Source of the DNA: Pseudooctadecabacter sp.
GTDB lineage: Bacteria; Pseudomonadota; Alphaproteobacteria; Rhodobacterales; Rhodobacteraceae
Reading direction: 5' to 3'
Assembly (NCBI RefSeq): GCF_020627745.1
Contig: NZ_JAHDGE010000011.1
Location: 27,929-60,377, forward strand
Length of the DNA: 32,449 bases
Positions 8,888 through 16,430 of this stretch are shown here, piece by piece. A program made the translations under genes and the position numbers. The notes beneath the pieces are model-generated. The model saw nothing but the letters and a program-made list of their open reading frames with translations. It searched no databases and was not told where the DNA came from. The stretch's first letter is position 1. Each line of letters opens with the position of its first letter.

Positions 8888-9391
8888 ATGCACAAAGCGG
8901 TGCTTTTGACTGTCATGGCGGTGGCCCTGTCGGCCTGTGCGGGTGGTGATCGTGGCTTGCGTGATTTGCGCAGCAATGGCGGTGGCCCTGACGAATTTCA
9001 GGTCAATCCGGTGAACCCCCTCGTGATTCCCGAAAACCTGTCTGCGCTGCCCACCCCCACTCCGGGTGGGGCCAACCGCGTTGATCCCAACCCGCAGGCC
9101 GATGCGGTGGCGATCCTGGGCGGCAACCCGAATGCCCTGATCCCCAATGGGATCCCCGCCTCTGACAGCGCAATCGTTGCGGCGGCCCGTCGGAACGGTG
9201 TTGACCCTGCCATCCGCCAGACCCTCGCGGCTGAAGACGCGGCCTTCCGCAATCGCGCATCGCGCTTTGGCTTCTTTCGGGGCCGCGACCGCTATTTCAG
9301 GGCCTATTCGCGGCAAGCGCTTGACGCTTACGCGGAACTGCAACGGTTCCGCAACGCAGGTGTGGCCACCCCGTCGGCCCCCCCGCAGTAG
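8888..9391 (+). CDS. DUF3035-type lipoprotein
   Basis: A 167-residue predicted lipoprotein: the start MHKAVLLTVMAVALSAC gives a short hydrophobic signal with lipobox LSAC and lipidated C17. The rest is proline- and asparagine-rich, with repeated NP motifs (NPVNPLVIPENLSALPTP) followed by an Ala/Arg-rich helical C-terminus. The start at 8888 is chosen because GGGAG lies at 8875-8879 and only this start puts the signal sequence at the N-terminus; an in-frame ATG at 8834 overlapping lspA would bury it. It resembles the DUF3035 family found next to lspA and M16 peptidases in Rhodobacteraceae. Its function is unknown; as a lipoprotein it should itself be a substrate of the LspA encoded just upstream. 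Confidence 0.82.
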   Translation: MHKAVLLTVMAVALSACAGGDRGLRDLRSNGGGPDEFQVNPVNPLVIPENLSALPTPTPGGANRVDPNPQADAVAILGGNPNALIPNGIPASDSAIVAAARRNGVDPAIRQTLAAEDAAFRNRASRFGFFRGRDRYFRAYSRQALDAYAELQRFRNAGVATPSAPPQ

Positions 9392-9482
9392 CGTCACGCC
9401 CCCCTCACATCCGCGTATGATACCTTGAAGATGCGTCCGCGCGGCGTACCTTTAGATCACGTTCATCAGCGGAGTATCCCGA

Positions 9483-10808
9483 ATGCGCCTTCTTGCCGCC
9501 GCCCTGTGTTTTGTGGGCACCCTGACCGCCGCCGAAGAGGTCACGACCTACAGCCTTGATAACGGCATGGATATCGTGGTGATCGAAGACCACCGTGCCC
9601 CCGTGGTGGTGCATATGCTGTGGTATCGCGCGGGGTCTGCGGATGAACCCATCGGGTCCTCCGGCGTGGCGCATTACCTCGAACACCTTTTGTTCAAAGC
9701 CACCGACACAGTCGAAAGCGGTGAATTCCAGCGCGTCGTGGCCGCCAATGGCGGGTCCGACAATGCCTTCACCAGCTATGATTACACCGGCTATTTTCAA
9801 CGGGTCGCCGCCGACCGTCTGCCCCTGATGATGCAGTACGAAGCCGACCGGATGAACAATCTGGTGCTGACCGAGGAAGACATCATCACCGAACGCGGTG
9901 TCATCATCGAAGAACGCAACCAGCGCGTCGAAAACTCCCCCGGTGCCTTGGCGCGTGAACAGATGCGCGCGGCGCAATACCTCAACCATCGCTACGGCGT
10001 GCCGATCATCGGCTGGATGCATGAGATGGAAGAACTGGATATGGCGGACGCGCTGTCGTTCTACGATCTCTATTATTCGCCCAACAACACCATCCTGATC
10101 GTCGCCGGTGACGTGGAGCCGGATGAGGTTTACGACCTCGCCCAGCAATACTACGGCCCCATCCCCGCAGAACCCAACCTGCCCGAACGTGTCCGGTCCC
10201 AAGAACCCCCGCAGACCGCCGAACGCCGTCTGGTCTATGAAGACCCGCGCGTCGCACAACCCTATCTGACCCGCACCTATATCGCCCCCGAACGCGATGC
10301 CGGTGATCAGACAGACGCCGCAGCCCTGACCTATCTGGCGGAGCTGTTGGGCGGGTCGTCCTTCACCTCGATCCTGCCCATCGCGCTGCAGTTTGACACC
10401 AACACCGCGATCTACGCCGGTGCGTTTTATTCCGGTGTCAGCCTTGATGACACGCTTTTTGGCGTCTCCGTCGCCCCCGCTGACGGCGTGACCTTGGCTG
10501 AGGCTGAGGCCGCGATGGACGCGGCCATCGCCCAATTCATGGAGGACGGCGTGGACCAAGACCGGCTTGAGGCTGTGCGCAACCAGCTCAAAGCCGGTGA
10601 AATCTACGCCCGTGATAATGTCGATGGCTTGGCGCGGCGCTACGGTGCGGCCCTGACCTCGGGCCTGACGGTCGAAGACGTGCAGGCCTGGCCCGATGTC
10701 CTGCAGGCCGTCACCGCCGAAGATATCATGGATGTGGCCCAGCGGGTGCTGGTCCGCGACCGGTCCGTCACCGGCTACATTGTTCCAACACGGGAGATCC
10801 TGCAATGA
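9483..10808 (+). CDS. Secreted M16 family zinc metallopeptidase (catalytic subunit)
   Basis: A 441-residue periplasmic-type M16 peptidase with a signal peptide (MRLLAAALCFVGTLTAA). The inverted zinc motif is intact: H64-Y-L-E67-H68, with the third ligand expected at E144 in the IIEERNQ segment, 76 residues downstream as in the family. Two M16 halves are evident, the second beginning around residue 190. A CGGAG ribosome site precedes the ATG. Its stop overlaps the start of the next gene by 4 bases (ATGA at 10805-10808), and that gene is an M16 protein without the zinc motif, so the two probably form a heterodimer like other bacterial M16 pairs and mitochondrial processing peptidase. The substrate is unknown. 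Confidence 0.93.
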   Translation: MRLLAAALCFVGTLTAAEEVTTYSLDNGMDIVVIEDHRAPVVVHMLWYRAGSADEPIGSSGVAHYLEHLLFKATDTVESGEFQRVVAANGGSDNAFTSYDYTGYFQRVAADRLPLMMQYEADRMNNLVLTEEDIITERGVIIEERNQRVENSPGALAREQMRAAQYLNHRYGVPIIGWMHEMEELDMADALSFYDLYYSPNNTILIVAGDVEPDEVYDLAQQYYGPIPAEPNLPERVRSQEPPQTAERRLVYEDPRVAQPYLTRTYIAPERDAGDQTDAAALTYLAELLGGSSFTSILPIALQFDTNTAIYAGAFYSGVSLDDTLFGVSVAPADGVTLAEAEAAMDAAIAQFMEDGVDQDRLEAVRNQLKAGEIYARDNVDGLARRYGAALTSGLTVEDVQAWPDVLQAVTAEDIMDVAQRVLVRDRSVTGYIVPTREILQ

Positions 10809-12121
10809 TCCGTTTTATTGCCGCCCTTGCGGCCTCCCTCACGGCCTTCGCAGCCGCCGCACAGACCGAAATCGACATTCAGGAAATCACCTCCCCCGGC
10901 GGGATTGATGCGTGGCTGGTCGAAGAAAACTCGATCCCCTTTACGGCCATCGAACTGGTCTTTGACGGCGGGGCCACCTTGGATTTGCCCGGCAAACGCG
11001 GGGCCACGAACCTGATGATGGGCCTGATCGAAGAAGGCGCCGGTGATCTGGACGCCCGCGCCTTTCAAGCCCGGCGTGAGGCATTGGCCGCGTCCTATGA
11101 ATTCGACACCTTTGATGATTCCGTTACCGTCTCTGCCGTGTTCCTCACCGAAAATCGGGATGAAGCGATCGCCCTTCTGCGGGAGGCGCTGATCAACCCC
11201 CGGTTTGACCAGGATGCCGTGGACCGCGTGCGCGGTCAGGTTCTGGCCGGTCTGCGGTCCGACGCCAACAACCCCGACCGGATCGCAAGTGCGGCCTTCG
11301 ATGCCGCCGCCTTTGGCAATCACCCCTATGCCACTGCGATCAACGGAACCGAGGCCACCGTCGCCGCCCTGACCCGCGACGATATCATCACCGCCCACCG
11401 CAATGCACTGACCACAGGCCGTGTGCATGTGGGCGCTGCGGGGGATATTTCTGCCGATGAATTGGGCGTTCTGATCGACACCCTGATCGGTGATCTGCCT
11501 GCCGACGGCCCACCCCTGCCGGACCGTGTTGAATTTGGTCTGGACGGCGGCATCACCGTCGTGCCTTACGCCACGCCGCAATCCGTGGCCCTCTTTGGGC
11601 ACGAAGGGATCGAACGGGACGATGATGATTTCTTCGCGGCCTTCATTCTAAATGAAATCCTCGGCGGGCGCGGTGTCGAAAGCCGCCTCTACCGCGAAGT
11701 GCGCGAAAAGCGCGGGCTGACCTACGGCGTGTCCACATTCCTTGTGCCGAAGGATTTCACCGAAATCTACCTCGGCTCCGTCGCGTCGGCCAATGACCGG
11801 ATCGCCGAGGCGATTGACGTGATCCGCGACGAATGGGCGTTGATGGCCAGCGAAGGCATTACGCAGGAAGAGTTGGACGCCGCCAAGACCTACCTGACCG
11901 GCGCTTACCCTCTGCGATTTGACGGAAACGCCGCAATTGCGGGCATTCTGGTCGGCATGCAAAGCGTCGATTTGACCCCGGCCTATGTCGCCAACCGCAA
12001 CGATTTCATCGAAGCGGTGACGCTTGACGATGTGAACCGCGTCGCCGCCGAATTGCTGGACCCCGACGGTTTGCATTTTGTGGTCGTGGGGGAGCCTGAG
12101 GGCCTGCAGGCCGCCGAATAA
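10805..12121 (+). CDS. Secreted M16 family protein lacking the zinc motif (non-catalytic partner)
   Basis: A 438-residue protein with a signal peptide (MIRFIAALAASLTAFAAAAQ). It aligns in layout with the preceding M16 peptidase, but the HxxEH position reads ATNLMMG near residues 67-73, so zinc binding and catalysis are not expected. The C-terminal half keeps the conserved SRLYREVREKRGLTYG block (R294 to Y308), which in M16 heterodimers comes from the inactive subunit and helps position substrate. Overlap of 4 bases with the catalytic subunit suggests coupled translation and fixed stoichiometry. The gene ends 40 bases before the mutL start. Confidence 0.92.
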   Translation: MIRFIAALAASLTAFAAAAQTEIDIQEITSPGGIDAWLVEENSIPFTAIELVFDGGATLDLPGKRGATNLMMGLIEEGAGDLDARAFQARREALAASYEFDTFDDSVTVSAVFLTENRDEAIALLREALINPRFDQDAVDRVRGQVLAGLRSDANNPDRIASAAFDAAAFGNHPYATAINGTEATVAALTRDDIITAHRNALTTGRVHVGAAGDISADELGVLIDTLIGDLPADGPPLPDRVEFGLDGGITVVPYATPQSVALFGHEGIERDDDDFFAAFILNEILGGRGVESRLYREVREKRGLTYGVSTFLVPKDFTEIYLGSVASANDRIAEAIDVIRDEWALMASEGITQEELDAAKTYLTGAYPLRFDGNAAIAGILVGMQSVDLTPAYVANRNDFIEAVTLDDVNRVAAELLDPDGLHFVVVGEPEGLQAAE

Positions 12122-12161
12122 CCCTGTCAGAATCGGCTGCAGCCATGCTACCACTGGTGTC

Positions 12162-13994
12162 ATGGCTGCCACCGACCCCAAAATAAGCGACGCTCACCCC
12201 GTCATTCGTCAACTGGACGATGCTGCGATCAACCGGATTGCGGCGGGTGAGGTCGTGGAACGCCCCGCCTCAGCCGTCAAGGAACTGGTGGAAAACGCGC
12301 TGGACGCCAAAGCGTCCCGCATCGAAATCTCCATCGCGGACGGCGGCAAAACCCTGATCCGTGTGACGGACAACGGCGTGGGCATGACGGCAGATGATCT
12401 GCCGCTGGCACTGTCGCGCCACGCTACGTCCAAAATCGACGGCACCGATCTGCTCAACATCCACAGCTTTGGCTTCCGGGGGGAGGCCTTGCCGTCCCTT
12501 GGGGCCGTCGGCCGCCTCACGATCCGCAGCCGCACCGCCCAAGGGGATGGCGCAGAAGTCACCGTCGCCGGTGGCGCGCATGAGGCTGTGCGCCCCTCAG
12601 CGTTGACGGCTGGCACGGTCGTCGAATTGCGTGATCTGTTCTATGCGACACCCGCGCGGCTGAAATTCCTGCGCACCGACCGCGCAGAGATGCAGGCGAT
12701 CAGCGATGTGATCAAACGGCTGGCCATGGCCGAACCCTTCGTGACCTTCATCCTGACAGATGTGTCGGGCGGCAATTCCCGCGTGACCTTCCGCGCCGAT
12801 GCGGAAACCGGCGATATGTTTGACGCGCTGCACGCGCGGTTGCGCTGCGTTCTGGGCCGCGATTTTGCCGAAAACGCGCTGGCGATTGATGCGGAACGCG
12901 AAGGCGTGCATCTGACGGGGTACGCCGCGCTGCCCACCTATTCGCGCGGGTCCGCCGTGCAGCAGTTCCTCTATGTCAACGGGCGGCCTGTGCGCGACAA
13001 GGTGCTGATCGGCGCGTTGCGCGGGGCCTATATGGACACCCTCAGCCGTGACCGCCACCCGGCGGCGTGCCTGTTCATCGACCTTGATCCGACCCGCGTG
13101 GACGTCAACGTCCACCCTGCCAAATCCGAGGTCCGCTTTCGCGACCCGGGCACCGTGCGCGGTCTGATCGTCAGCGGCTTGCGCCATGCGCTGGCGGAGG
13201 CGGGGCACCGTGCGTCGACCACCGTCGCTTCCGCCACCTTGGGCGCGATGCAGCCCGAACCGCAGGGCGCGCGGATCTATCAGATGGACCGGCCCACGCC
13301 GTCCAGCGGGCCGGCCTATCAAGCCCCGTCCACAGGCTTTGCCGAAATGGCACCGGAGTATTCGGGGCGTGTGGACACCCCCGTTCAGACGCCCGAACAG
13401 GCCGACCATCAGGACCGTCCGCTTGGGGCCGCCCGTGCGCAGGTCCATGAAAACTACATCATCGCCCAGACCGAAACCGGCATCGTCATTGTCGATGGTC
13501 ACGCGGCCCACGAACGGCTGGTCTACGAGAAACTCAAAACCCAGATGGCGGAAAACGGCGTTGCGGCGCAGGCCCTGCTGATCCCTGAAATTATCGAAAT
13601 GTCTGACGGGGACGCCGCCCAGTTGCTGGCCGTGGCCGATGACCTGTCGCGTTTCGGGCTGACCATCGAACCCTTTGGCGGGGGTGCCATCGCCGTGCGT
13701 GAAACCCCTGCGATCTTGGGCGAGGTCAACGCCGAAGCCATGCTGCGCGATATCCTTGATGAGCTCAGCGATCAGGGGGCCAGCACTTTGGTTCAGGAAA
13801 AGCTTGAGGCGATCCTCAGTCGCGTTGCCTGTCACGGGTCCATCCGCACCGGTCGTCACATGCGCGGGGAAGAAATGAATGCCCTGCTGCGCGACATGGA
13901 AAAGACGCCCAGGTCCGGCCAGTGCAATCACGGGCGGCCCACCTATGTTGAACTGAAACTCAGCGATATTGAGCGTCTTTTCGGACGCACCTGA
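12162..13994 (+). CDS. mutL: DNA mismatch repair protein MutL
   Basis: MutL couples mismatch recognition by MutS to strand incision. The N-terminal GHKL ATPase has IAAGEVVERP with E30, ENALDA with N45, DNGVGM at 70-75 and FGFRGEAL near 103-110. The C-terminal domain carries the endonuclease signature DGHAAHERLVYE (D445 onward, the DQHA-x2-E-x4-E motif with Gly for Gln), ACHGSIRTG, and a CNHGRP motif at C588 (CPHGRP in most relatives). This fits a methyl-independent repair system with a nicking MutL, as usual in alphaproteobacteria. The start at 12162 (MAATDPK) gives 610 residues; an earlier in-frame ATG at 12078 overlaps the M16 gene and adds unrelated sequence. No mutS is nearby. Confidence 0.96.
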   Translation: MAATDPKISDAHPVIRQLDDAAINRIAAGEVVERPASAVKELVENALDAKASRIEISIADGGKTLIRVTDNGVGMTADDLPLALSRHATSKIDGTDLLNIHSFGFRGEALPSLGAVGRLTIRSRTAQGDGAEVTVAGGAHEAVRPSALTAGTVVELRDLFYATPARLKFLRTDRAEMQAISDVIKRLAMAEPFVTFILTDVSGGNSRVTFRADAETGDMFDALHARLRCVLGRDFAENALAIDAEREGVHLTGYAALPTYSRGSAVQQFLYVNGRPVRDKVLIGALRGAYMDTLSRDRHPAACLFIDLDPTRVDVNVHPAKSEVRFRDPGTVRGLIVSGLRHALAEAGHRASTTVASATLGAMQPEPQGARIYQMDRPTPSSGPAYQAPSTGFAEMAPEYSGRVDTPVQTPEQADHQDRPLGAARAQVHENYIIAQTETGIVIVDGHAAHERLVYEKLKTQMAENGVAAQALLIPEIIEMSDGDAAQLLAVADDLSRFGLTIEPFGGGAIAVRETPAILGEVNAEAMLRDILDELSDQGASTLVQEKLEAILSRVACHGSIRTGRHMRGEEMNALLRDMEKTPRSGQCNHGRPTYVELKLSDIERLFGRT

Positions 13995-14069
13995 GCGTCT
14001 TTGCCCATTTGCACTATTGAGACGCCGCCGCGCCCCCGTTAGCGTGGCGCAAACTGCTGGGGGACTAAC

Positions 14070-14456
14070 ATGCGGATTCTTGCGGCTTTGGCCGGGTTCA
14101 TCTTGTTCGGGGCATGTTCTGTCGCGGATATCACCCGCGAGGCAGAGGCTCTCCGCGTTCAGAACCTGACCGATGAAACCCGCCGTGCCTGGGATGTTGC
14201 GTATCGTGATCTGCCCTTTGATCGCGGTACGGTCTATGTCATCGCCAATGAGCACGGCGACATGCACACCTATTCCCTGCAGCCCTGCGGGACCGGCCAC
14301 ATCTGTGGCGGGAACGGGCATCGTGGCCATGTGGAACGGACTGCAGATTTCTTTGTGGTGACGGGGGCCTACCCCCATCGCACATTCCTTTTGTCGCCAG
14401 GCGGCGACGGATATCTGAATTGGCGAGGAGTATATCGTGATCTTGCGTGGAATTAA
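14070..14456 (+). CDS. Small predicted lipoprotein of unknown function
   Basis: A 128-residue protein with a lipoprotein signal (MRILAALAGFILFGACS) and lipidated C16 in lipobox FGAC. The mature part has a VYVIANEHGDMHTYSL strand pair and a cysteine/glycine-rich CGTGHICGGNGHRGHV segment with two cysteines and several histidines that might bind metal or form a disulfide; this is inference. A GGGGGA ribosome site precedes the ATG. It follows mutL by 75 bases and its last 20 bases overlap the GTG start of the next lipoprotein gene, so the two are probably translated together. I recognise no family. Confidence 0.72.
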   Translation: MRILAALAGFILFGACSVADITREAEALRVQNLTDETRRAWDVAYRDLPFDRGTVYVIANEHGDMHTYSLQPCGTGHICGGNGHRGHVERTADFFVVTGAYPHRTFLLSPGGDGYLNWRGVYRDLAWN

Positions 14457-14832
14457 ACGCACGGCCCTGTTGGCCGGGCTTGGCCTGACAGTTGCGGCCT
14501 GTACCGCCCCCCTTCCGGGTGGTGAAACCGGTCCCTTTGCGCCGGGCAACACATTGACGTTCTTTTATCAGGGCGTGCTGACGGACCCGCCAGATCAGGC
14601 AGTTCTGACCGCTTGCGGCAACGAATTGGTGGCCCGCACCTGTGTTCGACAGTCCAACGGGGCTGTGTTCCCCCTTGAGGTGACCGAAAGCGGGGCGGTG
14701 CGGTACGGAAGCGATGCGATGCAGATGATCCTGCAGCCCGATCCGGGTGGCCTGCCGTCCGGTGTGGGTCAGCTGACCAATACCGCAACAGGCGAAACCA
14801 ACGGTATGCGCTGGGTGTCCCTGCCGTCCTGA
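14437..14832 (+). CDS. Small predicted lipoprotein of unknown function (GTG start)
   Basis: A 131-residue predicted lipoprotein starting at a GTG set by a strong GCGAGGAG ribosome site at 14423-14430, six bases upstream. The signal IKRTALLAGLGLTVAAC has lipobox VAAC with C22 lipidated. The mature part is Thr/Gly-rich with two further cysteines (TACGNELVARTC) that could pair. It begins inside the previous lipoprotein gene (20-base overlap) and is followed 22 bases later by a strong hairpin terminator, so it ends the plus-strand block. The two neighbours share the lipoprotein start but no obvious sequence similarity. Function unknown. Confidence 0.75.
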   Translation: MILRGIKRTALLAGLGLTVAACTAPLPGGETGPFAPGNTLTFFYQGVLTDPPDQAVLTACGNELVARTCVRQSNGAVFPLEVTESGAVRYGSDAMQMILQPDPGGLPSGVGQLTNTATGETNGMRWVSLPS

Positions 14833-14854
14833 CCTTCACCCGCCGCATGCAGAA

Positions 14855-14889
14855 AAAAGGCGTCCCCGTTTCGCACGGGGACGCCTTTT
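14855..14889. terminator. Strong bidirectional intrinsic terminator
   Basis: A perfect 15-base-pair stem (AAAAGGCGTCCCCGT / ACGGGGACGCCTTTT) with a five-base TTCGC loop. Its A-tract on one side and T-tract on the other make it usable from both strands. It sits between the convergent lipoprotein gene (ending 14832) and chrR (ending 14913). Confidence 0.9.
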
Positions 14890-14912
14890 CGTTTCGGGGG
14901 GTGGCGTATTGA

Positions 14913-15569
14913 TCAGATGCGCAGGAACGGCTGGGCGATGCGGGGAATCCAGCTGTTAAACCGCAACGGCGCATCGGTGGCGGCCAGACAGATACAATCC
15001 AGACCATCCTCGGCCACAGGCTGGTGGTCCAGTTCTTCGGTGGCGACCTCAATATCGCCCGCGCCGAACCGGTCTTCTTCATCCTTGAACGCGCCTTGCA
15101 GAACCAAAGTCAGTTCCGTGCCGCGATGGCCGTGATCCGGCACAGCAGTGCCTGCGGGGATATGCAGCAAACGCACGCTGGCCGATGCGTCGGTTTTCAA
15201 CAACGCCTGACGTACACCGCCACCGACCTTGCGCCATTTCACCGCATCCAGATCACCGCCGACATAGTCTTGCAACGGGCTGGGGAACAGCCCCGTCCGC
15301 GCGGGACGCGGGGCGATGTCTTCATGTCCGGCATCCTGATCGGCTGCGATCATCTCAAGCGTGGCGGCCAGACTTTCGTCGGACACATTGGCGGGCGCTT
15401 CGGCGTCCATGACCGCCCCGCCCACGGTGTCGAATTCATACATCCGCGCGCGGCATTCATCGCACATGGAAATATGTGTCGCCACAACAAGGTTGAACCC
15501 CTCGGGCAGGGTGCCCGCGGAATAGCCCATCAACAGGGCGTCGGTCAGGTGGTGTTTGATCTCGTTCAT
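14913..15569 (-). CDS. chrR: ChrR-type zinc anti-sigma factor with cupin sensor domain
   Basis: ChrR binds the ECF sigma factor RpoE and releases it in response to singlet oxygen. Counting from ATG 15569, the N-terminal zinc-binding anti-sigma domain has H6, H32, C36 and C39 (THISMCDEC), the pattern of the R. sphaeroides protein. The C-terminal cupin domain has H146, H148, E152 and H182, again matching the known metal ligands by spacing, plus a CIC pair at 192/194. The length is 218 residues. A GTG at 15581 is an alternative start that overlaps the rpoE stop by 4 bases; ATG 15569 is preferred because it puts the zinc ligand at residue 6. It follows rpoE directly and ends before a strong terminator. 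Confidence 0.95.
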   Translation of the reverse strand: MNEIKHHLTDALLMGYSAGTLPEGFNLVVATHISMCDECRARMYEFDTVGGAVMDAEAPANVSDESLAATLEMIAADQDAGHEDIAPRPARTGLFPSPLQDYVGGDLDAVKWRKVGGGVRQALLKTDASASVRLLHIPAGTAVPDHGHRGTELTLVLQGAFKDEEDRFGAGDIEVATEELDHQPVAEDGLDCICLAATDAPLRFNSWIPRIAQPFLRI

Positions 15570-15577
15570 CTTACTGT

Positions 15578-16129
15578 TCACTTCATTTGATGGCGCAAAC
15601 GTTCCAGCGCCAGTCGAATCCTCGACTTGATTGTTCCCAAAGGAAGTCCCGTCTGCTCCGCGATCTCACTATGGGTGAGGTCGCCGTAATAGGCGCGCAC
15701 GATCAAATCCTTTTGCTTGTCAGGCAGCGCGGCTAACGCCTCTGCAAGCTGTTTACTTTCCTGCTGGAGGGCCAGCACATCTTCCTGGTCGGGCTCCGCC
15801 TCAGGACCCCATGGCAAATCTTCCGGTTCCGGCCTGCGCTGTTTGCGCAAAATGTCGATCCGGCGGTTTCGGGCGATTGTGAAAATCCACGTCGACACGG
15901 AGGCCTTCGCAGGATCAAACAAATGCGCCTTGCGCCACAGGGTCGCCATGACCTCTTGTGCAACTTCTTCGGCCAGATCCGGGCTGGCCCCCGACTTCAT
16001 CAAAAACGCCTTCACCCGTGGGGCAAAATGCCCAAAGATCGCAGCAAAGGCCTGCTGATCCTTGGCGTCCCGCACGGCGAAAAGTTCCTCAACCCACGCC
16101 ATCCGATCTGGTTTTTGCGTTGCCGCCAC
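15578..16129 (-). CDS. rpoE: ECF11-type RNA polymerase sigma factor RpoE
   Basis: The sigma factor for the singlet-oxygen response, held inactive by ChrR. Region 2 spans the FGHFAPRVKAFLMKSG and LFDPAKASVSTWIFTIARNRRIDILRKQ segments; region 4 is ALPDKQKDLIVRAYYGDLTHSEIAEQTGLPLGTIKSRI, with its helix-turn-helix. The start is not certain. The frame is open to an ATG at 16249, but a good RpoE-type promoter has its -10 at 16254-16259, placing transcription start about at that ATG. I prefer GTG 16129, which has GGAAAGG at 16135-16141 with 5-base spacing and gives 183 residues, close to the family's usual length. ATG 16102 is another option. If the message is leaderless, ATG 16249 (223 residues) could be used. 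Confidence 0.93.
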   Translation of the reverse strand: MAATQKPDRMAWVEELFAVRDAKDQQAFAAIFGHFAPRVKAFLMKSGASPDLAEEVAQEVMATLWRKAHLFDPAKASVSTWIFTIARNRRIDILRKQRRPEPEDLPWGPEAEPDQEDVLALQQESKQLAEALAALPDKQKDLIVRAYYGDLTHSEIAEQTGLPLGTIKSRIRLALERLRHQMK

Positions 16130-16134
16130 GTCCA

Positions 16135-16141
16135 CCTTTCC
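16135..16141 (-). promoter_or_regulatory. Ribosome binding site supporting GTG start of rpoE
   Basis: GGAAAGG read on the minus strand, five bases before GTG 16129. Neither ATG 16249 nor ATG 16102 has a comparable site, so this is the main sequence argument for the chosen start. Confidence 0.5.
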
Positions 16142-16253
16142 GACGATACCCGCAGGCGGGGCCCCGTCCTTCAATAGTTCTGTTGCCAGTTGACCCGCGC
16201 GCGAAGTGTGCGGGTCGGTTTCGGCCAAGGTCGATGTGTCGGTCAACATATAA

Positions 16254-16283
16254 AGCTTACGGCCAAAACCTACGGTTGGATCA
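16254..16283 (-). promoter_or_regulatory. RpoE-dependent promoter of rpoE-chrR (autoregulatory)
   Basis: On the minus strand, TGATCC at 16278-16283 is followed by exactly 18 bases and TAAGCT at 16254-16259. The TGATCC -35 element with this spacing matches what is known of RpoE promoters in Rhodobacter sphaeroides, and rpoE is autoregulated there. The expected transcription start is about 16247-16249. Confidence 0.78.
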
Positions 16284-16430
16284 CCTGTTCCGGTAATATT
16301 TCAACGTGGTCCGTACGGATATTTTATTGCCCTGAAAGGAAACCAAACCTTGGCCTCAACCGTAAAGACTATAAGACAGCTTTCAAGATTATGTGTAAGC
16401 TTTAGATGACAGTTTAAGGGTTGGGGTGTA

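Noticed and set aside
12597..14552. 651-codon minus-strand frame over mutL and the lipoprotein genes
   Set aside because: Antisense to MutL with intact ATPase and endonuclease motifs; composition is typical of a reverse-frame artefact.
16331..16365. EcfG-like promoter (GGAAA ... CGTA) upstream of the flavoprotein gene
   Set aside because: The -35 is GGAAAC rather than GGAAC and the -10 reads CGTAAAG rather than CGTT; both halves are off consensus.
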